DNA of 64,000 nt from Catelliglobosispora koreensis DSM 44566 (lineage in GTDB: Bacteria; Actinomycetota; Actinomycetes; Mycobacteriales; Micromonosporaceae): the NCBI RefSeq assembly GCF_000379685.1, contig NZ_KB903261.1, positions 62,097 through 126,096 on the forward strand, read 5' to 3'. Positions 9,997-17,830 of this stretch are shown piece after piece. Below the pieces are notes generated by a model. It was not told the origin of the DNA. It was given only the letters and a program-made list of their open reading frames with translations, and searched no databases. The first letter of the stretch is position 1; every line of letters begins with the position of its first letter. A program made the translations under genes and the position numbers.

Positions 9997-10029
9997 CTTG
10001 GGATGCCCCGGGTGAGGGGGCATCCCAAG
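9997..10029. terminator. Bidirectional terminator hairpin
   Basis: Arms 9997-10009 and 10017-10029 (CTTGGGATGCCCC and its exact complement) form a 13-bp GC-rich stem with a 7-base loop. It lies between the convergent lipoprotein and propeller genes. There is no U tract, as is common in actinobacteria. Confidence 0.85.
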
Positions 10030-10041
10030 GGGGACAAAGGG

Positions 10042-12939
10042 TTAGGGAGCGTCGTAGGCGCCGGAGTAGGTGCCGGAGCCGGAGTAGGCGTGCACACGCC
10101 ACCGGTAGGTGCCCGCGGTGCCGTTGTAGGTGACGGTTTCGTCGGGACCGCTTGAGGTGGAGCTGGCGACGCTGGCCCACGAGGAGCCGTTCCACTTCTG
10201 CAGGTACAGGTCGAAGTCTGTCCCGTCAGGACCGTCGACGCAGCCGCGATGCTGGCCGGTGACTGTCGTGACGAAACCGCTCGTGCTCGGGTGGTACGCG
10301 TTGGCGCCGCTGGAAAGCGTTCCGCTGTAAGGGGATTCGTAACCACTGCACGAGCTAGCGCCGGTGATCGTCAACGTGTACGCCGTCGTCCGCGTGACCG
10401 CCGTGCCGGTGCCTGTAACGGTCAGCGGGTAGGTGCCGGCTGTGACACCGGTGGAAACCGTGAGCGTCAAGGTGGACGAGCCGCCCGAGGTTACCGACGC
10501 GGGACTGAACGCAGCGGTGACTCCCGGTGGGAGCCCGCCGACGGACAGGCCGACGGTCTGAGCGGAGCCACTCGTGATGACCGTCGAGATCGTGCTCGTG
10601 AGCGTTCCGCCAGCGGGGCCCGCCGAGCCACTTGACGGGGAGGCCGACATGGAGAAGTCGTTAGCCGCGCCGCCCAGCGTGAGCCGGTAGATGCCCAAGC
10701 CGTAGGTGCCGGCGGTCAGTTGCGCTTGCCCGCCCGAGACCGACGTCTCCAAGTCCATAACGGACACCTGTGGCAGTGCGGTGCCTGCCGGGGTCCAGTT
10801 CACACCAGCATTGGCTGAGGTGAACACGCCTACGTCAGTACCAACGAAAAGGGTGTTGCGGTCTTGTGGGTGCAGCACCAAATCGTTGACCGGCGCGTCC
10901 GGCAGGTCGCCGGAGATGTCCGTCCACGTTGAGCCGCCGTTGACGGTCTTGTAGACGTGCGCGATGTTTTCCCCGTTGCGGTACCCAGATAGCGTGACGT
11001 AGGCCAGGTTGGCATCCGTGGGATCGACGGTGACGCGGGTGATCCAGCGGTTAGGCAGCCCAGTCGTGATCTCGGTCCATGACGTGCCCGTGTTGGTGGT
11101 GCGCCACATGCGGCCGTCGTCGGTGCCCACATAAATGGTGCTAGCACTGGTTTTCGCGACCGCGATGGTGCTGATTGTGTTGTAGGACGTGCTGCCGGAG
11201 TTGCCACGGCTCAGGTCGCCACTAATCGATGTGAACGACTGCGCCGAGTTGGTCGAGCGGTTGAGCTGATTGCCGCCGTAATACATGATCGCCGGGTTGC
11301 TCGGGTCGAACACGACCGGCGTCAGCCATGCGCGCCGCGAGGACGTGGTCGAGCCGAACGCTGACATCGACGTGCCGCCGTTGGTGGAGCGGCCACAGTT
11401 TCCGTTCTGCGAACAGGCATAGACCTTTTGCTGGTTCGTCGGATCGATGAGGTTCTGCAGTCCGTCGCCGCCGTAGTACGAACCCCAGTTCGCCCACGAG
11501 CGTACGGAACCGTTGTCCTGCAAGCCTCCGTTGATGCGTGAGGGGTCCTGTTGCGACACCCCGATCGTGTAGAACTGCATGTTGCCAAGGTTTGCGGCCT
11601 TCGTCCACGATCCGCTCAGAGAACCGTTGGCTGTGCTGCGATAGACGCCGCCGTCGTTGCCGATGAAAACTCTGTTGGCTACCAACGGGTCGAAGGCGAC
11701 AGCGTGCTGATCCACGTGGAAGGAGCTGCTGTTGCTGCCCCAGGTGCTACCCGCGTTGGTCGATTCCAGCATGGGCACACCCGCGACCCACAGGTGCTGC
11801 GCGTTCGCCGGATCGACCCAGATCTTGCCGAACCACCAGCCAAAGGTGGATTGCGAACTCGACAGCGAAGACGTGTTGGTGATCGCGGTCCAGTTGGCAC
11901 CGGCGTTAGTGGACGTCCAAAAGCCGAGGAAGTTCCCGGGAGTGCTGGCGGCTATGGCATACAGCCGGTTGGGATCGTTTTTGGCGATCGCGATGCCCAT
12001 GCGTCCCAGGTTGCTGCTCGACGCGGGAAGCCCGCCAGCCAGCCGAGTGAACGTCGCGCCACCATCGGTGGTCTTGAAGATGCCCGAGCCGACACCGCCA
12101 TAGTTACGGCCCTGGGGTGTGCGGTAGTGATCCCACATAGCGACGTAAAGCGTGTTGGAGTTCGCCATCGCCAGATCGATCGCGCCCGTGGTCGCGTTGG
12201 CTCCGGCCAGAACCTTCGTCCAGTTAGCTCCGCCGTCAGTGGTGCGGTAGAGCCCGCGTTCTCCACCGGGCAGGAACAGGCTGCCGACAGCGGCCACAAA
12301 GATCCGGTTGCTGTTGGCTGGATCGATCGCGATCCCGCCGATGCGGTCCGTTCCGGCCAGCCCGACGGATTGCCACGTCGCACCAGCGTCCGTTGACCGG
12401 TAGAGCCCCGTGCCCGGATAGGAACTGCTGCCGCCACCAGGGTTCGCCTCGCCCGTGCCCGCGTAAAGCACACCGGTGCTCGTGATCGCCAGCGCCCCAA
12501 TGGCTTGCACCATGTTGGGGTTCCACGCGTATTGGAAGGTGCTGCCGCCGTCGGTGCTCTTCCACACGCCACCGGAAGCCGCACCTGTGTAGACAGTATT
12601 GGCCCGCACCGGATCCACGACTATGTCAGTGACCCGGCCGCCGACATTGGATGGGCCCATGAACTGCCACGCCGCCTGCACCCCAATGGATTTGCTCGCC
12701 AAGACGTCGGCCTGCGCCTTGGCGTTGCTGTGCAGCTTGCCTAGATCCAGCTTGCCAAACGGGTAGACCCGTTGCGCGGTAAGCCATTCGTCGGCACCAA
12801 CCGGGCCTTTCGCTGGCGAATTCGACGTGAGTTCCAGGGCCTCCGTGGGCCCGCTGTCAGCCGGGATCGCCTGGCTTCCAGCCACTAGCGCCACCAATAC
12901 CGCACAAGTGAGCACGGCATTCACTGAACGTTTTCTCAT
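10042..12939 (-). CDS. Secreted BNR/sortilin-type beta-propeller protein
   Basis: Exported protein of 965 residues with a signal peptide ending near residue 25. Residues of about 90-760 carry many repeats with the STDGG.TW / STNGG.TW pattern, as in sialidase-like BNR and xyloglucanase-type seven-bladed propellers. A PKD/Ig-like module follows (around 765-860), and the C-terminal 100 residues resemble the PPC pre-peptidase domain (FDLYLQKW, GTYRWRVHAYSGSGTY). No catalytic residues can be assigned. The propeller may bind glycans or act as a hydrolase; I cannot decide. The Ig-like module closely resembles that in the M28 aminopeptidase at 38.3 kb. Confidence 0.82.
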   Translation of the reverse strand: MRKRSVNAVLTCAVLVALVAGSQAIPADSGPTEALELTSNSPAKGPVGADEWLTAQRVYPFGKLDLGKLHSNAKAQADVLASKSIGVQAAWQFMGPSNVGGRVTDIVVDPVRANTVYTGAASGGVWKSTDGGSTFQYAWNPNMVQAIGALAITSTGVLYAGTGEANPGGGSSSYPGTGLYRSTDAGATWQSVGLAGTDRIGGIAIDPANSNRIFVAAVGSLFLPGGERGLYRTTDGGANWTKVLAGANATTGAIDLAMANSNTLYVAMWDHYRTPQGRNYGGVGSGIFKTTDGGATFTRLAGGLPASSSNLGRMGIAIAKNDPNRLYAIAASTPGNFLGFWTSTNAGANWTAITNTSSLSSSQSTFGWWFGKIWVDPANAQHLWVAGVPMLESTNAGSTWGSNSSSFHVDQHAVAFDPLVANRVFIGNDGGVYRSTANGSLSGSWTKAANLGNMQFYTIGVSQQDPSRINGGLQDNGSVRSWANWGSYYGGDGLQNLIDPTNQQKVYACSQNGNCGRSTNGGTSMSAFGSTTSSRRAWLTPVVFDPSNPAIMYYGGNQLNRSTNSAQSFTSISGDLSRGNSGSTSYNTISTIAVAKTSASTIYVGTDDGRMWRTTNTGTSWTEITTGLPNRWITRVTVDPTDANLAYVTLSGYRNGENIAHVYKTVNGGSTWTDISGDLPDAPVNDLVLHPQDRNTLFVGTDVGVFTSANAGVNWTPAGTALPQVSVMDLETSVSGGQAQLTAGTYGLGIYRLTLGGAANDFSMSASPSSGSAGPAGGTLTSTISTVITSGSAQTVGLSVGGLPPGVTAAFSPASVTSGGSSTLTLTVSTGVTAGTYPLTVTGTGTAVTRTTAYTLTITGASSCSGYESPYSGTLSSGANAYHPSTSGFVTTVTGQHRGCVDGPDGTDFDLYLQKWNGSSWASVASSTSSGPDETVTYNGTAGTYRWRVHAYSGSGTYSGAYDAP

Positions 12940-12984
12940 GCTGAGATAGACTACGGCCTTTTTCGATATCTATCGATGCCATCT

Positions 12985-13542
12985 CTAGCTCGCGATCAAG
13001 GCCTTGAGGAGACCTAGGAGGGGACGCGCGGGGGAGAACGGCGTTTCCGGGAAGGCCAGCTGGTGAATGATTAGGCCGTCTAGGTAATTGAGGACGATCT
13101 GGCAGTCGCGTTCCGGATGTGCCGAGCCAACCGCCTTGAGCCACTGCGCACCCCACGCCCGGATCGCCTTCGCGTTGCTCGCCAGCACCGGCTGCAGTGA
13201 CGGACGCTGAGCCGCCTCGGCGAAAAGCAGCTGCCGCGTGAGGGTCAGCGCACGGGACGGGCCGGTCGCGTCTCGCACGAAATGTTCCAGCGCGGCGGCG
13301 AGTTCCTTGGGCGACGACGGCTGAACCACTCCCGCGATCGCCTCCCACGACAGGCGTTCCCGCTCGGCGAACCGCGCGACGATAGCTTCAAGCAACGCAT
13401 CGCGTGTGCGGTAGTAGTTCGACGTTGACCCCGCCGGGATTCCCGCCTCCGCGTCAACACCGCGATGCGTCAGGCTTCGGATGCCCTGGCTCCCGATGAG
13501 TTCGATCGCCGCGTCGAGGAGTTGCTCTTGCCGTGTCACCAC
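12985..13542 (-). CDS. TetR family transcriptional regulator
   Basis: The 185-residue protein has a TetR N-terminal helix-turn-helix (LLDAAIELIGSQGIRSLTHR...AGIPAGSTSNYYRTRDALL) and a C-terminal ligand domain of the TetR_C type. The start is GTG at 13542. It is the third gene of a likely operon with a degenerate GGDEF protein and a HAD hydrolase (12-base gap to the HAD gene). Its targets are unknown; no clear palindrome lies directly before the gene. Confidence 0.9.
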   Translation of the reverse strand: MVTRQEQLLDAAIELIGSQGIRSLTHRGVDAEAGIPAGSTSNYYRTRDALLEAIVARFAERERLSWEAIAGVVQPSSPKELAAALEHFVRDATGPSRALTLTRQLLFAEAAQRPSLQPVLASNAKAIRAWGAQWLKAVGSAHPERDCQIVLNYLDGLIIHQLAFPETPFSPARPLLGLLKALIAS

Positions 13543-13554
13543 ACGAGCAAGCTA

Positions 13555-14241
13555 CTACGCCAGTAGTGCCGTGAGTTCGTTGAGGTCGTCGATGACGCGA
13601 TCGGGGATGAACTCGTCGGGATCGACGCGATGCTGATCCGCGCCAGGCACGGCCGCATTGGTGACGAGCACGGGCGTCATTCCGGCCGTGCTAGCGCCAT
13701 AGTGCTCCCGGCCACTGCCGTCTCCAACATAAAAGCACTGCTCATTTGGTACTCCCAAAGCCCGCGCAGCGGCCGAGTAAAGGCGCTGATCCGGTTTGCG
13801 GAACCCGTGCTCCCAGGAGAAGACAGGAGCGTCAATGCGTGCCGCGTAAGGCGTTTGTGGCCATCGCTCGTAAAGCTCGCTGCTGCAGTCGCTAATGAGG
13901 CCAAGCTTGAACCCCTTGTTCCGCAACACGTCCAGCAAAGCGAGCGCACCGTCGCGCGGCCGGTGCAGCCGCGCCGACTCAGCAAGGTGGACGGTCACCG
14001 CGCGGTCTAGCAGGTCATCCGAAGGCGTGACACCGCACCGCTGCGCCATTGTCCGCAAGGTATCGCGGGTGCCACCGTGAACACCGGTGATGCGTTCGCC
14101 AAAGCTGCCACTCATCTCGGCCCAGAAGCGTTGCGCCGCAATGCCAAGCACGGCGGCGGTCGCGCTGAACACGTCGCCACGTTCGCGTTCTGCGGCAGGA
14201 TCGTTCAGGGTGCCAAAGAAGTCGAAGATGACGGCCCGCAT
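13555..14241 (-). CDS. HAD superfamily hydrolase
   Basis: Soluble 228-residue phosphatase-type protein. Motif I is Asp7 in DFFGT; the usual second Asp is Phe, a variant seen in haloacid-type and some actinobacterial HADs and one that may change the acid/base step. Motif II is Ser in LISDCS, motif III is Lys in RKPD, and motif IV is GDGSGRE. The substrate cannot be inferred. It sits 9 bases after the GGDEF-like gene and 12 bases before the TetR gene on the same strand. Confidence 0.88.
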   Translation of the reverse strand: MRAVIFDFFGTLNDPAAERERGDVFSATAAVLGIAAQRFWAEMSGSFGERITGVHGGTRDTLRTMAQRCGVTPSDDLLDRAVTVHLAESARLHRPRDGALALLDVLRNKGFKLGLISDCSSELYERWPQTPYAARIDAPVFSWEHGFRKPDQRLYSAAARALGVPNEQCFYVGDGSGREHYGASTAGMTPVLVTNAAVPGADQHRVDPDEFIPDRVIDDLNELTALLA

Positions 14242-14250
14242 GCCCGCAGG

Positions 14251-14997
14251 TTAGTCGAGGTTGGTGCCCTGCGTTGCCCGGCCCGGCTGGCGCCGGCGCT
14301 GATGGCGGGCGATCACCCGTGAGCGGTAGTAGACCGGGGCGAGGTCCTGCTCCTTGGCTGCTTGCGGGACAAACTGCACAGGCACCCGGTTCGCGATGTC
14401 GAAGTCGGGCGCACTGGACCGCATCGACGATTCCGCCTTGATCAGCGCCTTGGCGAGGTCGCCGGAAGCGTCCACATTGGCCACCCCTACCCCGACCCGA
14501 AGGCGGAACAAACGGCCCGCCGCCCACACCGGCTCTGAGAGCAGGTGTGCCAGCTCGCGCAGGTGTGGATAGTGCGTGCCGTCGCCAGCGATCTTGCTGG
14601 TGAGCAGCGCGGCGAACTTCGTGCCGTCAAGGCGGGCCACCACGGGACCATTGGTGTAGTCAGACAGACGGCGGCCGATAGCCGTTAGGAGCTTGTCGCC
14701 AACCTCTTGTCCAAACGAGAGGGTCACCCGCTTGAAGTTGTCGACCTCGACAACGATCACCACCAGCGGCCAGCTGGCAGGATCGGCGGTCAGCGTGTGC
14801 GCGAGTTCGGCGAAACCCTTGCGGTTAAACAAACCCGTGATGGGATCTTTGCTCGCGGCGATCCGTTCGTCGAGCACCTCGCAGCGCAACCGGACCGTCT
14901 CGGCTTCAGCCTGAAGCGCACGGCGCCTGAACCAGGTGGCCGTGAAAACGCCAGCGACAGCAGCGGCACTGGCAGCGGCAACGATGAATGGATCCAC
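14251..14997 (-). CDS. Membrane-anchored degenerate GGDEF domain protein
   Basis: The 248-residue product has one N-terminal transmembrane helix (about residues 5-22), a short coiled segment, and a GGDEF domain starting with DPITGLFNRKGF at residue 51. The signature site reads DGTKF at residues 124-128 in place of GGDEF, so diguanylate cyclase activity is unlikely; the domain may bind nucleotide or partners. The GTG at 14997 is preceded by a strong GAGGAGAGGA. It heads the GGDEF-HAD-TetR cluster. The C-terminal tail beyond the domain is basic. Confidence 0.8.
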   Translation of the reverse strand: MDPFIVAAASAAAVAGVFTATWFRRRALQAEAETVRLRCEVLDERIAASKDPITGLFNRKGFAELAHTLTADPASWPLVVIVVEVDNFKRVTLSFGQEVGDKLLTAIGRRLSDYTNGPVVARLDGTKFAALLTSKIAGDGTHYPHLRELAHLLSEPVWAAGRLFRLRVGVGVANVDASGDLAKALIKAESSMRSSAPDFDIANRVPVQFVPQAAKEQDLAPVYYRSRVIARHQRRRQPGRATQGTNLD

Positions 14998-15081
14998 GCG
15001 AGTCGTCCTCTCCTCGCAGCACCGTCAGCTGGCCATTCGGCTTTATTTCAGTGGACTTCTTCTCTGCTCACTTGGAGTTAT

Positions 15082-15140
15082 GATGCACGTCGCATTGTGC
15101 AAATGCAAGAGCGGATGCACGTGCACGCGCCCTGTGCACA
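15082..15140 (+). promoter_or_regulatory. Repeated TGCAC motifs upstream of DUF397 gene
   Basis: GATGCACGT occurs at 15082-15090 and 15114-15122, 32 bases apart (about three helical turns). Perfect palindromes TGCACGTGCA (15116-15125) and TGTGCACA (15133-15140) follow. All lie in the 90 bases before the DUF397 start. They are good candidates for binding sites of the adjacent XRE regulator; this is inferred from position and symmetry. Confidence 0.45.
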
Positions 15141-15172
15141 TGCTCTCGCACCCGAGGGAGGGAATCAACTTC

Positions 15173-15406
15173 GTGACTGTCATCGGCACCCCTGGTCCCA
15201 CACTTTCCCTGCTGACATGGCGGAAAAGCGGTCGCAGTAACGCCAGCGGCAATTGCGTGGAGATTGCCAAGCTGCCCGAGGGAACTGGCATTGCCATCCG
15301 CAACTCGCGTAACCCGGACGGGCCAACTCTGGTCTTCACTAACGACGAGATTGCCGCCTTTGTGGACGGTGTACGCGATGGCGACTTCGATGATCTCGTT
15401 GCTTAA
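15173..15406 (+). CDS. DUF397 domain protein
   Basis: Small 77-residue actinobacterial protein with the family signature: W.KSGRSN..GNCVE near residues 16-30, then a hydrophobic strand and NDEIAAFVDGVRDGDFD. The GTG at 15173 with GGGAGGGA upstream fits the family length; the longer frame from 14936 does not. DUF397 proteins are usually encoded beside XRE/DUF5753 regulators, as here, and some pairs affect development or antibiotic production (WhiJ-type systems in Streptomyces). A toxin-antitoxin-like relation has been proposed for the family; nothing here proves it. Confidence 0.9.
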   Translation: MTVIGTPGPTLSLLTWRKSGRSNASGNCVEIAKLPEGTGIAIRNSRNPDGPTLVFTNDEIAAFVDGVRDGDFDDLVA

Positions 15407-15434
15407 TAGGCCTAGCGCGCAGCACTAGGGATCA

Positions 15435-15452
15435 TGACATGCTTACATGTCA
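15435..15452. promoter_or_regulatory. 18-bp perfect palindrome before XRE gene
   Basis: TGACATG-CTTA-CATGTCA is a perfect inverted repeat (7-bp arms, 4-base spacer), 50 bases before the XRE regulator start and just after the DUF397 stop. Its size and position suit a dimeric XRE repressor acting on its own promoter. This is inference from symmetry. Confidence 0.55.
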
Positions 15453-15502
15453 AATGACGGGCTGCCTTTTCGGCGAGGCAAAGCAGATCGGAGGTCGAGC
15501 CG

Positions 15503-16393
15503 TTGACTGTGCCAGCTAACGATGCCGGGGCAACGGGCGGACCTACCGTGCTGCGCATCATGCTCGGGGCAAACCTGCGGCGCCTTCGTGAGGGCAAAGG
15601 CATCACGCGGGAAAACGCCGGCTGGCACATCCGCGCGTCCGAGTCGAAGATCAGCCGAATGGAGCTGGGCCGCGTCAGCTTCAAGGAACGCGATGTCGCC
15701 GATCTCCTGACGTTCTATGGCCTTTCGGATGGCGACGAACGTGAACGCTTGCTAACGCTCGCGCGCGACGCGAGCACCCCTGGCTGGTGGCATCGGTATA
15801 GCGACGTCCTGCCGAGCTGGTTTCAGCCCTACATTGGCTTGGAAACAGCGGCCTCACTTATCCGCAATTACGAGGTCCAATTTGTACCAGGGCTCTTGCA
15901 AACCCCGGAATACGCACGAGCTGTCGTCATGCTCGGGCACGGCCGGTCCCCAGCACCGGAGATCGACCGGCGGGTTGAACTGCGCATGGTGCGCCAGCAG
16001 TTGCTGACGCGACCTGACGCTCCCCAGTTCTGGGCGGTCGTTGACGAGGCGGCACTACGGCGGCCGGTTGGCGGGAAAACCGTTATGCTGCAACAGATCC
16101 ACGCCCTGATCGAAGCGACGGCGCAGCCCAACATCCGGGTGCAAGTCGTTCCGTTCCGCATCGGCGGGCACGCCGCGCACGGTGGCAGCTTCAGCATTCT
16201 GCGCTTTGCCGAGCCCGACCTTCCCGACGTCGTGTACGTCGAACAGCTGACAAGCTCGCTTTACCTCGACAAGCGTGACGACGTGGACCAATATGCATAT
16301 GTCATGGAAACGCTCTGTATAGAGGCTGCTCCTCCAGAAGACACCGTGCCTATCTTGCATAAGATCGCGCACGAACTTGAGCACACCGATTGA
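15503..16393 (+). CDS. XRE regulator with DUF5753 (Scr1/WhiJ type)
   Basis: The 296-residue protein has an N-terminal lambda-type helix-turn-helix (LGANLRRLREGKGITRENAGWHIRASESKISRMELGR, about residues 21-57) and a C-terminal DUF5753 domain (residues 100-290, including YEVQFVPGLLQTPEYARAV). A TTG start at 15503 has GGAGG at ideal spacing; GTG at 15509 is less well placed. It pairs with the upstream DUF397 protein and with the methyltransferase 53 bases downstream. Expected role: repressor or co-regulator of the DUF397 gene and itself. Confidence 0.92.
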   Translation: MTVPANDAGATGGPTVLRIMLGANLRRLREGKGITRENAGWHIRASESKISRMELGRVSFKERDVADLLTFYGLSDGDERERLLTLARDASTPGWWHRYSDVLPSWFQPYIGLETAASLIRNYEVQFVPGLLQTPEYARAVVMLGHGRSPAPEIDRRVELRMVRQQLLTRPDAPQFWAVVDEAALRRPVGGKTVMLQQIHALIEATAQPNIRVQVVPFRIGGHAAHGGSFSILRFAEPDLPDVVYVEQLTSSLYLDKRDDVDQYAYVMETLCIEAAPPEDTVPILHKIAHELEHTD

Positions 16394-16446
16394 TGGGCTT
16401 AACCTTTCAACGCCGACCGCAGCATCCCTAAACCTGTGAGGTCCCC

Positions 16447-17253
16447 GTGAGCGAAGCGACTGACACTAGCGATCTTCTGTCGCGTTTGGATACATCGGTC
16501 GCGCATTCCGCGCGGCTGTGGAATTACCTTCTCGGGGGCAAGGACAACTTCGCCGCCGACCGGGAAGCCGCGGATCAGGTGCTCGCCTACATGCCGGCCC
16601 TCGTGCAGTCCGCTCGGTATAACCGGGAGTTCCTGGGACGGGCCGTCCGGCATCTGGCAGGCGAAGCCGGCATCGGGCAGTTCCTCGACATCGGCACCGG
16701 TTTGCCGACGGCCAACAACACCCACGAAGTCGCGCAGCGCACCAGGCCCGATGCCAAAATCGTATACGTCGACAACGACCCGATGGTGCTCGTGCACGCG
16801 CGCGCTTTGCTGACAAGCACTCCGGAAGGCGCCACCGCCTACATCGACGCTGACGTGCGCGACCCGGAGAAGATCCTGCAGACCGCCGCGCACACGCTCG
16901 ACTTCAGCAAGCCGATCGCCGTCATGCTCCTCGGGATCGTCAACTTCGTGGTCGACGACGCCGAAGCGACCTCTATCGTGCGCAAGCTCGTCGACGCCGT
17001 GCCCAGCGGCAGCTACCTCGTCATCTCGCATCCGACGCTGGAAGTGCACCGCGAGGCCGTCGAGCAGGCGATGGCGCAGTGGAACGCCAGCGGTTCGGCA
17101 CCCATCTGTGCTCGCACTCCAGACCAGATCACCGGTTACTTCGAGGGTCTTGAGCTGCTTGAGCCAGGCGTGGTCACGGTCTCGCAATGGCGCCCGGATG
17201 GCAACGACACCACCACTGTCACTGAGTGGTGTGGTGTCGCGCGCAAGGCTTAG
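16447..17253 (+). CDS. SAM-dependent methyltransferase, SAV2177 (DUF574) family
   Basis: The 268-residue protein matches the actinobacterial SAV2177 family throughout: HSARLWNYLLGGKDNFAADREAA, then QFLDIGTGLPT as the SAM-binding glycine motif and VYVDNDPMVLVHARALL as the acidic ribose-binding strand. Substrates of the family are unknown. It starts with GTG at 16447 preceded by GTGAGG. It commonly accompanies XRE/DUF397 genes in actinomycetes, as here. Its C-terminus ends just upstream of the sigma-factor promoter region. Confidence 0.92.
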   Translation: MSEATDTSDLLSRLDTSVAHSARLWNYLLGGKDNFAADREAADQVLAYMPALVQSARYNREFLGRAVRHLAGEAGIGQFLDIGTGLPTANNTHEVAQRTRPDAKIVYVDNDPMVLVHARALLTSTPEGATAYIDADVRDPEKILQTAAHTLDFSKPIAVMLLGIVNFVVDDAEATSIVRKLVDAVPSGSYLVISHPTLEVHREAVEQAMAQWNASGSAPICARTPDQITGYFEGLELLEPGVVTVSQWRPDGNDTTTVTEWCGVARKA

Positions 17254-17263
17254 AAGTTAGTTC

Positions 17264-17290
17264 CAACCTTGCTGCCCCTCCCCGCGTATA
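17264..17290 (+). promoter_or_regulatory. Candidate ECF-type promoter of split sigma/sensor operon
   Basis: CAACC at 17264-17268, a 16-base spacer, then CGTATA at 17285-17290. The same spacing and nearly the same boxes occur before the fused sigma-sensor gene at 61155. ECF promoters often have an AAC-containing -35 box and a CGT-containing -10 box at this distance, so autoregulation is plausible but untested. Confidence 0.4.
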
Positions 17291-17311
17291 GGACGGCGAA
17301 GGGAGGGGCAG
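17272..17311 (+). promoter_or_regulatory. Hairpin that covers the sigma-factor ribosome site
   Basis: CTGCCCCTCCC (17272-17282) is the exact complement of GGGAGGGGCAG (17301-17311) across an 18-base spacer. The right arm contains the Shine-Dalgarno sequence of the sigma gene, 3 bases before its ATG. It could end the methyltransferase transcript or limit translation of the sigma factor. If transcription starts after the candidate -10 box, the left arm is not in that mRNA, so masking would apply only to read-through transcripts. Confidence 0.5.
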
Positions 17312-17314
17312 GAT

Positions 17315-17830
17315 ATGGATGAAGACAGCTTTCGTGACTTTGTGCAAACGAGACTGTCACGTCTGTCCCGGGTGGCTTACCTGCTCACGGGCGATCACCA
17401 CGCGGCTGAGGATCTGCTGCAGAACGCCTTGGCCAAACTTGCCAGCCGGTGGAAACAGGTGCGTAAGGACGGCAACGTCGACGCTTACCTTCGCAAGATT
17501 CTCTATCACGAGCACATCTCAGCCTGGCGGCGCGTGAAACTCGAGCGCAGTCACGCCGACGTTCCCGAGCCCGCGCCCGGGCCGGATCAGATGGAAGCGT
17601 CGATCCGCCGGATCGTCATCGAGCAGGCTCTCGCCAAGCTCACTCCACGGCAGCGATCCGTCATCGTGCTGCGCATCTTTGAGGATCTGTCCGAAGCAGA
17701 CACTGCCACCGCGATGAACTGTTCCGTGGGCACGGTCAAAAGCCAGCTCCATCACGCTCTTGGCCGGTTGCGGGTGCTGGCTCCTGAGCTCGACGTCCTT
17801 GCCCGCGAAGCCAAGGAAGTGTTCGCATGA
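17315..17830 (+). CDS. ECF sigma factor, SigE family
   Basis: The 171-residue protein has sigma region 2 (about 7-75, with LTGDHHAAEDLLQNALAKLASRW) and region 4 (about 105-160, TPRQRSVIVLRIFEDLSEADTA...CSVGTVKSQLHHALGRLR). It belongs to the actinobacterial SigE-type ECF group. The ATG at 17315 follows GGGAGGGG. Its last codon overlaps the ATG of the next gene (ATGA), so the membrane sensor is translationally coupled and is the natural candidate for its anti-sigma regulator. Confidence 0.93.
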   Translation: MDEDSFRDFVQTRLSRLSRVAYLLTGDHHAAEDLLQNALAKLASRWKQVRKDGNVDAYLRKILYHEHISAWRRVKLERSHADVPEPAPGPDQMEASIRRIVIEQALAKLTPRQRSVIVLRIFEDLSEADTATAMNCSVGTVKSQLHHALGRLRVLAPELDVLAREAKEVFA

